NCBI GenBank assembly: GCA_900316665.1
Contig: ONDV01000023.1
Location: 1 to 35,345 of the forward strand
Length of the DNA stretch: 35,345 nt
Direction: 5' to 3'
Source of the DNA: an uncultured Lachnospiraceae bacterium
GTDB lineage: Bacteria > Bacillota > Clostridia > Lachnospirales > Lachnospiraceae
Shown here: in pieces, positions 9,091 to 16,594 of the stretch
Layout: every line of letters starts with the position of its first letter
How positions within the stretch are numbered: the first letter of the stretch is position 1
The notes under the pieces: model-generated
Database searches by the model: none
Told to the model about the DNA's origin: nothing
The model's input: only the letters and a program-made list of their open reading frames with translations
Position numbers and translations under genes: made by a program

Positions 9091-9249
9091 GACCTTAAGC
9101 AAAAAACTCGGAATCGAGAACCCGGAGGCGCATCGACGCTGGCGGACGCCATCACGATAGCAATAGTCTACCTCCGGCTGAAAGAGATGGAGAAATCTGG
9201 GAAGACTGTCGAGGTGGATGATCTGCTTTACGATCTTGATAACTGGTGA
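9074..9249 (+). pseudogene. small ORF with frameshift at end of HIRAN operon
   Basis: An ATG at 9074, overlapping the HIRAN 3' end, opens MRRYLETLSKKLGIENP. The continuation GGASTLADAITIAIVYLRLK and the acidic tail (VEVDDLLYDLDNW) is in the -1 frame and stops at TGA 9247-9249. One extra base in the CCCGG tract at 9121-9125 would join them into a protein of about 58 residues. The overlap with the upstream gene suggests translational coupling. Function unknown. It could be a genuine small fifth member of the operon broken by mutation or by a sequencing error. Confidence 0.5.
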
Positions 9250-9303
9250 TTTTTCAGGGTTAAAAAGTACAAATAATACATCGTTTAATAGTGAGATAGA
9301 CAA

Positions 9304-9343
9304 TTTCTGTCGTATCGGATGTGGTACGATATATGTACAGAAA
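9304..9343 (+). promoter_or_regulatory. inverted-repeat operator region upstream of WYL gene
   Basis: TTTCTGT (9304-9310) and ACAGAAA (9337-9343) form a 7-bp inverted repeat flanking GTAC-N7-GTAC (9323-9338) and a possible -10 TATATG near 9330. The region lies ~50 nt upstream of the WYL start and may be its autoregulatory site. No strong -35 is visible, and the whole 9250-9391 gap has no other gene. Confidence 0.35.
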
Positions 9344-9391
9344 GAAAAACGGTCGCCGCTGACATCAGCTTATGAAAGTGAGCCCGCATAT

Positions 9392-10315
9392 ATGGATAAA
9401 AAAGTAGAACGAATCATCAATATCTACAACCGGATCACAAACGGTGAGGTGATCAGCAAGTCTGCGGAAGCCGAACGGTTTGGTGTAAACGTCCGGTCCA
9501 TCCAAAGGGACCTTGAGGATATACGGGCATACTTTGCCGACAACCCGGAATCCGGAAAACTGGTCTATGACCGCGTCAAAAAGGGCTATGTTCTGGTGCG
9601 GATGGACAAAAGTGCACTGACGAACAGTGAGATTCTTACGGTCTGCAAGATCCTTCTTGAAAGCCGATCCCTCGTCAAAGAGGAGATGTACCCGATCATC
9701 GACAAGCTGGTCCAGTGCTGCGTGCCGTACGGAAACCTGAAAAAGGTCCGCGAACTGATTTCCAACGAAAAATACCATTACCTTGAGCCACATCACGGTA
9801 AAGCATTTGTTGATGTCATGTGGGACATCAGCAGTGCCGTGTACGAACGCCGGCTTATGCGCATTCATTACCGGAAGCTGAAGGAATCCGATCCTGTCAC
9901 AAGGCTGATCCAGCCGGTCGGCATTATGTTTTCCGAGTATTACTTTTACCTCTGCGCCTACATTTCCGAGAGCGAGGAAAATCCGGACCTTCCGAAGCAT
10001 CCTTTCCCTACTATTTACCGAATAGACCGTATAGATGAATATGAGATTCTGGATGAGCATTTCCATGTGCCATACTCCGAACGATTTGAAGAAGGCGAGT
10101 TCCGCAAGCGGATCCAGTTCATGTTCGGAGGGGAGCTCAGGAGGATCAAGTTCAAATATAAGGGACTCAGTATAGAGTCCGTTCTGGACCGGTTCCCGAC
10201 AGCGGAGATACTCTCCCATGACGATAACGGCTGGGTAATCCAGGCGGAGGTATACGGTGACGGCGTTGATATCTGGCTTCGCGGACAGGGGGATATCATA
10301 GAAGTCCTTGAGTAG
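9392..10315 (+). CDS. WYL-domain transcriptional regulator
   Basis: 307 residues from ATG 9392. The open frame extends upstream to 9218, but that part is AT-rich intergenic-like DNA. N-terminal winged helix (KSAEAERFGVNVRSIQRDLE, ~25-45), linker, then the WYL body from ~130 with RRLMRIHYRKLKESDP, a ligand-pocket strand IQPVGIMFSEYYFYLCAY, IYRIDRIDEYEIL, and a WCX-like C-terminal domain ending LRGQGDIIEVLE. WYL regulators usually repress defence operons and respond to nucleic-acid-type ligands. Intact, unlike the WYL gene at 2187. With it this gene brackets the HEPN-ParB/alpha-CTD/HIRAN operon. A start at the 9218 frame is possible but unlikely. Confidence 0.85.
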   Translation: MDKKVERIINIYNRITNGEVISKSAEAERFGVNVRSIQRDLEDIRAYFADNPESGKLVYDRVKKGYVLVRMDKSALTNSEILTVCKILLESRSLVKEEMYPIIDKLVQCCVPYGNLKKVRELISNEKYHYLEPHHGKAFVDVMWDISSAVYERRLMRIHYRKLKESDPVTRLIQPVGIMFSEYYFYLCAYISESEENPDLPKHPFPTIYRIDRIDEYEILDEHFHVPYSERFEEGEFRKRIQFMFGGELRRIKFKYKGLSIESVLDRFPTAEILSHDDNGWVIQAEVYGDGVDIWLRGQGDIIEVLE

Positions 10316-10316
10316 A

Positions 10317-10333
10317 GTGGGCTGGCAGCCCAC
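10317..10333 (+). other. short perfect hairpin after WYL gene
   Basis: GTGGGCT-GGC-AGCCCAC, a perfect 7-bp stem with a 3-nt loop directly after the WYL stop codon. It lacks a U-run, so it is a weak terminator or an mRNA 3' stabiliser. Confidence 0.35.
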
Positions 10334-10408
10334 CAACGGAGCAGGCGATATTTGTAAAATGAAATGTTAAGCATATCCGATTCGGAATGCGCGGAAGGAG
10401 GAGCGATT

Positions 10409-10555
10409 ATGGCAAGATGTCCGAGGTGCGGAGAACCTATGAACGGCGGAATCTGTGACAACTGCGGGTTTCCGATGCGGCGATTCAGGAAGATCGTTCC
10501 GTCGGTAAAGAAGAAACGCGAAAGGAGGATCCGATGGAATATGAAATTGATGTAA
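10409..10555 (+). CDS. 48-aa zinc-ribbon protein (paralogue 1)
   Basis: A tiny protein starting at ATG 10409 behind GGAGGAG. It begins MARCPRCGEPMNGGICDNCG, a C-x2-C...C-x2-C zinc ribbon, and continues into a very basic tail (KKKRERRIRW). A second gene of identical length and the same CPRCG-x2-M-x-GGIC-x-NCGFPM core lies at 22514. Both stand directly in front of a run of AT-rich acidic genes. Zinc binding is strongly suggested; the basic tail could contact nucleic acid. Its end overlaps the next gene start by 22 nt, indicating coupling. Function unknown. Confidence 0.7.
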   Translation: MARCPRCGEPMNGGICDNCGFPMRRFRKIVPSVKKKRERRIRWNMKLM

Positions 10556-10716
10556 GCCGGCTACGCAGGGACATGAAGGATTATTACGGCACAGCCATGT
10601 TCAATGGTTTTCCGATGGCGGTTATGGATCTCTCCAAAGTTGAGCGCATGTCGGACCGGGAGCTGGTTGAACTGGCGCAGAAGAACGGCGTGGATTTGAG
10701 GAAATATATAGTTTGA
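10534..10716 (+). CDS. small hypothetical protein (60 aa)
   Basis: Starts at ATG 10534 after GGAGGATCCG, within the zinc-ribbon gene's end. It has a charged N terminus (MEYEIDVSRLRRDMKDYYGT), an FNGFPMAVMDL core, and a helical C-terminal motif (MSDRELVELAQKNGVDLRKYI). The last part resembles short helical motifs of toxin-antitoxin or regulatory proteins, but I do not recognise a family. It is probably co-transcribed with 10409 and 10718. Confidence 0.6.
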   Translation: MEYEIDVSRLRRDMKDYYGTAMFNGFPMAVMDLSKVERMSDRELVELAQKNGVDLRKYIV

Positions 10717-10717
10717 T

Positions 10718-11257
10718 ATGGTGAAATGGGCTTTTAAAAACGACTATTCTTTTGAAGATAAGAACTTTGCCAGAATCTTCAAGTTTTACGTAATAGAGAC
10801 GCCTGTTTCCGGGGTAAGCGTGAGGGGCAAATCTTTTAAAGAACGAGGTGTCAATATGATTTCGCTTTGTGCGGCAATGAAAAGAGAGACTCCGTTTTTA
10901 AAGGAATACTGGTTTGAAAAAGCCGCAAAAGATGTCCCAAAGTGCTGTGAAGAAAGCGGTATTCATAAAAATGCTTCCATGAACCGGGAAATAGCAATAC
11001 ATACCTTAAACAATCAGCATTGTTCCGGGAAAACTGACTCCCTGTTTTACGCAATAAGGTGTGCATTTGCACATGGTTCTTTTGCGATTCATCATTACAG
11101 GAGTGAGAAGTATTATATCCTTGAAAACCGCGACAGGGAAAAACTAAAAGCAAGGATGATGCTTCGGGAAGAATCCTTATTGAAATGGATAGATGTTGTA
11201 GAGGCATGTCCTCAGCCAGGAAAGAAGAAGACCAAAAACAGAATTTCTAAAAAATGA
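10718..11257 (+). CDS. HEPN-like protein with Rx4H motif
   Basis: 179 residues from ATG 10718, one base after the previous stop; a shorter form from ATG 10856 with a GAGGTG site is possible. The C-terminal half has SLFYAIRCAFAHGSFAIHHY, in which RCAFAH is an Rx4H motif in the usual HEPN setting (helix, R-x4-H, then a Gly/Ser turn and strands), followed by YYILENRDREKLKARMMLRE. This pattern fits a HEPN ribonuclease or its minimal nucleotidyl-transferase partner family. The C terminus is basic. It opens the AT-richer cassette. HEPN assignment rests on motif reading only. Confidence 0.5.
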   Translation: MVKWAFKNDYSFEDKNFARIFKFYVIETPVSGVSVRGKSFKERGVNMISLCAAMKRETPFLKEYWFEKAAKDVPKCCEESGIHKNASMNREIAIHTLNNQHCSGKTDSLFYAIRCAFAHGSFAIHHYRSEKYYILENRDREKLKARMMLREESLLKWIDVVEACPQPGKKKTKNRISKK

Positions 11258-11287
11258 AAATAAAACAACGAAAGTGAGGGTTTTGTG

Positions 11288-11860
11288 ATGGCAGAAGTAA
11301 GGGTTGATTTTACTGTCAGTGCGGAGAAAAGGATACTGACCATAATTGACAAGATTATGGAGTCAATTGAAGATGTCGGAATGTACGGACTGGAAAATGA
11401 TTTGGATGAGGAATCCGGAAAGCTTGAAGTATCTGCAGATGCTGTCGATCTGGCAGGTGTCTGTGGCTGGATGGCAATTATCCAAAAAGGTTTCAACGAA
11501 AATGATATAGGGGCTTTTTCCATTAAGGCAAAAGGCGTTACTGATAATGATTATTATTCATACACGGCATTCGAAATTCTTTGCGATAATAAGGAAATAA
11601 AAATCCGGGAAGCAGATTTTGATGGTGAGCCTTCGGAAGAGGCTGAAGATGGTGACTGGGACGATCGGATGTGCGAGTATGAAGGCAAAGAAGAGGAGAC
11701 TTTTGAAGAGTTGGCCAAGGAAGAGTACAGGAAGGTCGATGAAGACGATATATATTATGACGATGATGAGTATGATGCAGCAGTCGAAGCAATTAAAGAC
11801 AGCGCCGATTATGACGATTCAGAAGAGGATACTGATGAAGATTTCGATGAAGAAGATTGA
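11288..11860 (+). CDS. acidic hypothetical protein (190 aa)
   Basis: Begins at ATG 11288, with an adjacent GTG at 11285 possible, after a GTGAGGG site. Residues 1-110 alternate strands and helices (VDFTVSAEKRILTIIDKI...). Residues 115-190 are an extreme Asp/Glu tail (DEDDIYYDDDEYD, EEDTDEDFDEED). The central part (WMAIIQKGF...GAFSIKAKG...ICDNKEIKI-like) resembles by eye the centre of the proteins at 11896 and 22734. No catalytic motif. The tail could mimic nucleic acid. The next gene begins 35 nt downstream, so an operon is likely. Function unknown. Confidence 0.6.
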   Translation: MAEVRVDFTVSAEKRILTIIDKIMESIEDVGMYGLENDLDEESGKLEVSADAVDLAGVCGWMAIIQKGFNENDIGAFSIKAKGVTDNDYYSYTAFEILCDNKEIKIREADFDGEPSEEAEDGDWDDRMCEYEGKEEETFEELAKEEYRKVDEDDIYYDDDEYDAAVEAIKDSADYDDSEEDTDEDFDEED

Positions 11861-11895
11861 TATAGTTGAAACCGAGAATAATAAGGAGAATTAAA

Positions 11896-12786
11896 ATGCA
11901 GGCTGAATATAATACGAGTATTAATGTTTCTGGATCACAGGAAGAGTTGAAGCAGATTATCGATGTTCTGAAAAAGCTTGAAGCAAAGGAATTTCCTGCC
12001 TATTTGGTTCGGATTAAACTTAAAAAAGAAAAACAGTATATAAGCTTAGAAGAATTAAAAGGTGACTCAGAAGTAGATGCATTCATAGCAGAGTCGGGTG
12101 GAACAATTGATATTGATGCAGACGGCCCCTGGGGCCGCTATCAGAGACTCGAGGATGCGAAGATTTTTGAAAAAATAGCTGAAGCAGCTCCCAGTGCTTC
12201 ATTTTACGGTAAAACGGAAGGCGGAACTTCATATACAACTGAAAATATCGAAGGAGAGCTGAAAAATGGAATTCTTCATCTGGAAAGCTTTTTTGAAGCT
12301 AATGAGGAATCCGATGAGGAGTATTATAGTTTCCTTTCAAAGAAAATGCCGCTTGAACGCTTTATAGAAGTGTTCAAGATTGACGAAGAGGAATTTGATG
12401 AGGACAGTTATGAAGATTATCTGACAGATTCTACTTGCTATGACAGCTTTATGCGAGAAGATTATGACGAGTTCATAGAATGTTGCGAGGCTGCCGGAAT
12501 TAACAAGACAGAATACAAAACGCTGAAAAAACAATTTTCAAAGGAAGGGCTGGACTGGGAAGACTTTGTTGACAATTTTGAAGGCGGATCAACCGAGGAA
12601 TATGATTATGATCCGGTCAAAAAAGAATATCTTGATGCAGTAAGAAATGATCCGCTGAATCAGCCGGGAATTGTTTCTATAACGCCGGATAATCTTGGGG
12701 TTAGCCAGGAAGAATATGATAATATGACGATGGATGATGTATATGCAGCTATCGAAAAAAAACTTGGACTGGAACGAAAGAAATAA
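11896..12786 (+). CDS. acidic hypothetical protein (296 aa)
   Basis: Start chosen at ATG 11896, preceded by AAGGAGAA at 7 nt; the frame is open further up but without a site. N-terminal ~1-135 looks like a ferredoxin-type alpha/beta fold: INVSGSQEELKQIIDVLKKL, EFPAYLVRIKL, IDIDADGPWGRYQRL, then IAEAAPSASFYGKTEGGTSY and LKNGILHLESF. Residues 150-296 are acidic and helical (EEDSYEDYLTDS-like stretches). The first part has the flavour of YubB/DUF1281-type domains, but that is a loose resemblance. It is the middle gene of a four-gene run of acidic proteins. Function unknown. Confidence 0.6.
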   Translation: MQAEYNTSINVSGSQEELKQIIDVLKKLEAKEFPAYLVRIKLKKEKQYISLEELKGDSEVDAFIAESGGTIDIDADGPWGRYQRLEDAKIFEKIAEAAPSASFYGKTEGGTSYTTENIEGELKNGILHLESFFEANEESDEEYYSFLSKKMPLERFIEVFKIDEEEFDEDSYEDYLTDSTCYDSFMREDYDEFIECCEAAGINKTEYKTLKKQFSKEGLDWEDFVDNFEGGSTEEYDYDPVKKEYLDAVRNDPLNQPGIVSITPDNLGVSQEEYDNMTMDDVYAAIEKKLGLERKK

Positions 12787-12826
12787 AAAGCTTTTGTAAC
12801 AAATAATTGAAAGGAGTACTTTTGAC

Positions 12827-14713
12827 ATGAGTGAGGTATGGAGTAATGTTCAGCTGACTGCATCAACAGATATTGATTATAAAATACTTAAAATGTATGC
12901 GGTCAAGTGGTTCGATGATGAGAATCAATGGCCAGTTGAAGAGTATGATGACGCAAAAAGAAGCATAACCTTGGAAGCTGCCTTAGCTGATGAGAATGAA
13001 GTGCTCGATTTTTCCAAGGTTCTTAATCATCAGATTCGTTCATTAGCCGCAAAGGTATCGGGAAACTCGAAGTTGAAAGATCGCCTTTTAAACTGGAGCT
13101 TTAGGTTATCTGCCGAAACAGAACATTATAATGATGGCACTGTAAACGAGTATACTATCACACGTCGTGACAACCATTTATACATAAGTGAAGATGGCGG
13201 TAAAGAAAAAGATGTACGCTATCACATGTATGCCAAAAAAATATATTCTTTTTCGGGACGTTCACGTAAAGAGCCTATAGAATCAGATGAGTTTGATGCC
13301 GGGAGGTGTTTGATTTCAGAGGGGCAGCTTGACAATCTATTAGACAACCGTTGGCCGGCAGATTCCAGTTTCGATGCGGCCGTTGAAGTGCTGAAAACAA
13401 CTGATGTGAATGGTGCATTACAGTGTCTGAAAAAAAACGTTGACGGTTTAAAGAAAGCTGTAGCTACACACGATGTTTACAAAAAAGACGCTGATTTAGT
13501 GACGGCGAATTTGTTTTACGATGCTATAAGGGTAGGATGCGCTCACGACCGTAAAGTCAATACATCCGAAACGGAGTTTCTTAAAGGTGCTGCTGAAATA
13601 GTTGGCGTCGATGTTGAAAAGCTGATAGGAATTGCAGAAGAGGAGCCCGATTTCAAAGACCTCATCATGAAAAAGATTAAGATAGGGTATTCTCTTCCGG
13701 TATCATTTAACAGCATCATAGGCATGATTGCCTGCTGCATCTATTGTGACGGCCTAATAGAAGAGAAAGATAAAACGTACCTGGATCTGGTAAAGCCGTA
13801 CTTGTCAGGCAGCGAGGAAACCCCGGAAGAGAAAAAAGCCAGACTTGAAAAAGAAAAGGCGGAGCGGCTTGAACGGGAAAAAAAGGAGAGGGAGGCTTTA
13901 GAAAAAAAGCGTAAAGCTGAAGAAGAAGCTCGTAAGAAAGCGGAGGCTGAGGCAAAAGCGAAGGCAGAAGCTGAACAGAAGGCGTGGGAAGAAGAGGCTG
14001 CCAGAATTAAAGCGACCAGAAAAGAAGAACTTGAAAAGAAGCTTGCTGCTATCGAAGATGACAGGAACAAACAGCTGGAAGCCGCGGCTGAAGAAAAAAA
14101 CAGCAGTCTTTCTTCATGTGAAGAAGAGATTGCGAACACGGAAAAAGCCGGTTCTGATATGGAGAAAGAATTGGCATCTCTTGGATTCCTTTCGTTTGGT
14201 AAAAAGGGAGAGCTTAAGAAGTCGATTCAGGCAAATGAAGAAAAGAAAGTGTCTTTGGCTTCGAAGAAAGAATCCATTCTGAAGAAATATGATGATCAGG
14301 TAAAATCGATCAATCAAAAGATGGATCAGGCATCTCAAAACGCAAAGCCGGAAATTGAAAAGAGGTATCCTATTCCGGATAGTCCCGTGGAGAAAGAAAG
14401 AAAGCGAAAAGAAGCCGAAGAGGCTGAAAAACGCAGAAAGGAGCTGGAGAAGGCACAAAAGGAGGTTGTTAACAATCTCACTGCGACAGAAGATGAACTG
14501 TATTATGTTCTTGACCGATGCTATCGCGAAGGCGGCAGTCCGTGCACTGCTTCAGAAATAGCCAGTTTAGCATTCGGCGGGTATTTGGACAATCATCCCC
14601 GTACATCCGCTGCGATGAGCTTAATACGCAAACTGGATAAAGTTGGCCTTATTGAAACGTCGACCCGTAAAAAAGACGGTCAAAAGGTATATAGCTTAAA
14701 AAAGAGAGTATGA
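12827..14713 (+). CDS. TerB-like / coiled-coil / winged-helix protein
   Basis: 628 residues from ATG 12827 (site GAAAGGAG). Residues 1-190 hold an alpha/beta region with strands like those of the neighbouring acidic proteins (LNWSFRLSAETEHYNDG, NHLYISEDGG). Residues ~221-324 resemble a TerB-type helical domain (LFYDAIRVGCAHDRKVNTSE, then a second acidic repeat ACCIYCDGLIEEKDKTYLDL). Residues ~330-548 are a long charged coiled coil, rich in Glu/Lys/Ala heptads. Residues ~550-628 look like a winged helix (EIASLAFGGYL, SLIRKLDKVGLIE). TerB domains occur in membrane-stress and phage-response systems. It is the largest member of the acidic cassette and could be its scaffold. Confidence 0.6.
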   Translation: MSEVWSNVQLTASTDIDYKILKMYAVKWFDDENQWPVEEYDDAKRSITLEAALADENEVLDFSKVLNHQIRSLAAKVSGNSKLKDRLLNWSFRLSAETEHYNDGTVNEYTITRRDNHLYISEDGGKEKDVRYHMYAKKIYSFSGRSRKEPIESDEFDAGRCLISEGQLDNLLDNRWPADSSFDAAVEVLKTTDVNGALQCLKKNVDGLKKAVATHDVYKKDADLVTANLFYDAIRVGCAHDRKVNTSETEFLKGAAEIVGVDVEKLIGIAEEEPDFKDLIMKKIKIGYSLPVSFNSIIGMIACCIYCDGLIEEKDKTYLDLVKPYLSGSEETPEEKKARLEKEKAERLEREKKEREALEKKRKAEEEARKKAEAEAKAKAEAEQKAWEEEAARIKATRKEELEKKLAAIEDDRNKQLEAAAEEKNSSLSSCEEEIANTEKAGSDMEKELASLGFLSFGKKGELKKSIQANEEKKVSLASKKESILKKYDDQVKSINQKMDQASQNAKPEIEKRYPIPDSPVEKERKRKEAEEAEKRRKELEKAQKEVVNNLTATEDELYYVLDRCYREGGSPCTASEIASLAFGGYLDNHPRTSAAMSLIRKLDKVGLIETSTRKKDGQKVYSLKKRV

Positions 14714-14841
14714 TGCGATGGCACAGATTTCAAAGATCTAAAACCGTAAAAGATGGATCCTTGATAAGACCTACAGATAAAAAAATCAAACGATAGTAAA
14801 GAATCAGAAAAACTGAAAAACAATGAGAGGAGATAATAACC

Positions 14842-15558
14842 ATGCATTTACCCAAACCCTTAATTCAAGCATTGTCTATAACCAGTGGTTGTGATGATTC
14901 TTTTTCAGGCATTCAGATTTTCTGTGATGATTCTGAAAAGGAAGATGTCGTAAAGTGTTTTAAAGAGGCTTTTTTTGAAAAATATGATGAGGAAGTCGAA
15001 GAGATCAAACAGGAAAGTGGGTTCTACGATAATTTTGATTTTGATGATGATGAGATAGACGAGGAGGAGATGGAGGAGGAATTAGAAGAAGCTTCTTGGG
15101 AATTTAAAAAAGACCCTATAAAGGAGATAAAGACGACAGAATATGGAATTTTTATCAAGCCTGGGGATTTAAGTATTAATGATTGGGCATCTGGTGATAA
15201 TTGTGCTAAGCAGTTGTGTGAAGCATTACCTGAGAGTATGGAAGCTATTTCAAAAAGATTCCCCAACATTACTGCGCAGGGATATATAGCTTATGAAACC
15301 TCTGATATACATTGTATAGAAGTGGTGGAAACAGAGTTTTTCCCTAACCCTCCGAAGCAAGAGCATGAGAACTATGCCTTTGACTTCGTCGGCGAAAAGC
15401 TTAATACGCTTCTGTCGTCACAGGAGTATTGCCAAGAGGTGGTTGAGGCCTGTAATGGCGACGAGAAGAAGATAAATGATGTTATCGAAACAGTTAAACG
15501 GCATCAGAAGTGGATAGGGGAAGCTACTCTTAATGATTTCTTAAAGAGAATTTCTTAA
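14842..15558 (+). CDS. acidic hypothetical protein (238 aa), paralogue of 23749 gene
   Basis: Starts at ATG 14842 after GAGAGGAG. Residues 1-50 (LPKPLIQALS, then GIQIFCDDSEKEDVVKCFKE) and 130-165 (ISKRFPNITAQGYIAYETSD) line up by eye with the start and middle of the protein at 23749 (LPESIISACN, AIEFYCSPEESDLAMKQFME, REKYPHIRYRGYVGFLFSD). Between them is a Glu/Asp block (DFDDDEIDEEEMEEELEE). No catalytic motif or membrane segment. It is the last gene before a strong terminator at 15602, so it closes the cassette. Function unknown. Confidence 0.6.
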   Translation: MHLPKPLIQALSITSGCDDSFSGIQIFCDDSEKEDVVKCFKEAFFEKYDEEVEEIKQESGFYDNFDFDDDEIDEEEMEEELEEASWEFKKDPIKEIKTTEYGIFIKPGDLSINDWASGDNCAKQLCEALPESMEAISKRFPNITAQGYIAYETSDIHCIEVVETEFFPNPPKQEHENYAFDFVGEKLNTLLSSQEYCQEVVEACNGDEKKINDVIETVKRHQKWIGEATLNDFLKRIS

Positions 15559-15601
15559 AACGACTTACATGCCTTAAGAACTAAACACGAATACCAAAGA
15601 A

Positions 15602-15638
15602 GAAGGTGGCGCCGTGCGGCGACACCTTCTTCCTTTTT
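15602..15638 (+). terminator. rho-independent terminator
   Basis: GAAGGTGGCGCC...GGCGACACCTTC forms a 12-bp stem with one mismatch (15602-15629), followed by TTCCTTTTT. It ends the acidic-protein cassette and precedes the LexA-like promoter. Confidence 0.85.
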
Positions 15639-15650
15639 GCGGATTTTCTA

Positions 15651-15705
15651 TTGAAATCAAACTGATGTTCTGCTATCCTTATATCGTAAATCAAACGAGC
15701 GTTCG
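15651..15705 (+). promoter_or_regulatory. promoter and possible operator of LexA-like gene
   Basis: TTGAAA (15651-15656), 17-nt spacer, TATCCT (15674-15679). A CGAGCGTTCG element (15696-15705) lies just downstream; it is partly palindromic and could be an autoregulatory LexA-type box, though it does not match the Firmicutes SOS box exactly. Confidence 0.5.
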
Positions 15706-15727
15706 AGATAGAAACAAAGGAGACTTC

Positions 15728-16339
15728 ATGAGACATAAGGATCCTGAACTGATGAAAAAGATTGCCGGTTTTGTGGAAGAATTCTATGGGATAAGAAGCC
15801 GTATGCCGTCTACAGCTGAAATTGCAAATGAACTACATGTAGCAAAAAGCACGGCCTATACGTATCTGGTAGCTATGGATAAAAAAGGTATGCTGACGTA
15901 CCGGAACGGAGAGATCCATGCCGATTACATGAACCGGCCCGGAAGCTGGGCGGATGCGCCCGTGGTTGGTTTTGTTCCCTGCGGCGAGCTGACGACCGAG
16001 GAGGAAAACATCGAGATGCGGGCAAAGCTCCCCACTGCCCTGTTTGGTGACGGCCCCTTCTTCATTCTTCACGCAAAAGGTGATTCCATGGAGGATGAAG
16101 GGATTGAAGCCGGGGACATGCTCGTGATCCGGCAGAATCCGTGCCCGGAGATCGGGGATCTGGTAATCGCGCTCGATGAAGAGAATCAGAACACCCTGAA
16201 GCGATTCGGCGGCTTTGATAAAAAGACCGGAAAGGCTATTCTACAGTACAGAAACAAGGCAGTCTACGGGGACAAGGTCATTCTTGTTAAAACACTTGTC
16301 AGCCAGGGTGTTGTCAGTCATGTGATTAAGAAGAAATAA
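15728..16339 (+). CDS. LexA-like S24 repressor
   Basis: 203 residues from ATG 15728 behind AAAGGAG. The N-terminal winged helix (MPSTAEIANELHVAKSTAYT, ~26-45) leads to a peptidase S24 domain. It has a Cys85-Gly86 cleavage-type dipeptide (VPCGEL), the catalytic Ser120 in the KGDSMEDEGI motif, and Lys158 in the NTLKRF motif. LexA-type proteins cleave themselves when RecA filaments form, releasing target promoters. In an island this would couple excision or cargo expression to DNA damage. The cleavage dipeptide is Cys-Gly as in UmuD rather than Ala-Gly of chromosomal LexA. It has its own promoter and starts a co-directional block with the zinc ribbon and ImmA genes. Confidence 0.9.
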   Translation: MRHKDPELMKKIAGFVEEFYGIRSRMPSTAEIANELHVAKSTAYTYLVAMDKKGMLTYRNGEIHADYMNRPGSWADAPVVGFVPCGELTTEEENIEMRAKLPTALFGDGPFFILHAKGDSMEDEGIEAGDMLVIRQNPCPEIGDLVIALDEENQNTLKRFGGFDKKTGKAILQYRNKAVYGDKVILVKTLVSQGVVSHVIKKK

Positions 16340-16362
16340 CAGATCGAACGGAGGAACCGCTG

Positions 16363-16566
16363 ATGAAGATGATAGATGTAAAATGCCCGGTGTGCGGCAC
16401 GGTAAACCACAATCTCTACCTGGAGGAGACCGAAGGCTGGATGGAGTGTGAGTGCTGCGGAATGCTGACCAGCGATACAGGCTTTATGAAGAATAGATTA
16501 TCGAAGCTGCAGATACAGGACGGTTCGGTTCCGATCTCCTCTCCTGTCGTGGCCGGTGTAGCCTGA
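16363..16566 (+). CDS. small zinc-ribbon protein (67 aa)
   Basis: ATG 16363 follows GGAGGAAC at 7 nt. MIDVKCPVCGTVNHNLYLEE, then WMECECCGMLTSD, gives a C-x2-C...C-x-C-C zinc-binding knuckle. The C-terminal third is Ser/Val-rich and probably disordered. It lies 23 nt after the LexA-like gene and is probably in its operon. The role is unknown; such tiny zinc ribbons are common beside ImmA genes in clostridial islands. Confidence 0.65.
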   Translation: MKMIDVKCPVCGTVNHNLYLEETEGWMECECCGMLTSDTGFMKNRLSKLQIQDGSVPISSPVVAGVA

Positions 16567-16594
16567 TCTAAACAGTTTTAAACGGGGAAGAACG

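Noticed and set aside
8524..9303. Long minus-strand open frame (259 codons)
   Set aside because: Lies across the HIRAN gene, has no ribosome binding site and a composition typical of a complementary-strand shadow.
9218..9391. Upstream start of the WYL2 gene
   Set aside because: The extra 58 residues are encoded by AT-rich promoter-like DNA containing the inverted-repeat operator; ATG 9392 fits the family start better.
2187..10315. Assignment to BREX, DISARM or a type I/III restriction system
   Set aside because: No methyltransferase, helicase, PglZ, ATPase or restriction subunit is present in the block.
9365..10336. Minus-strand frame of 323 codons
   Set aside because: Complement of the intact WYL regulator, whose motifs are clear on the plus strand.
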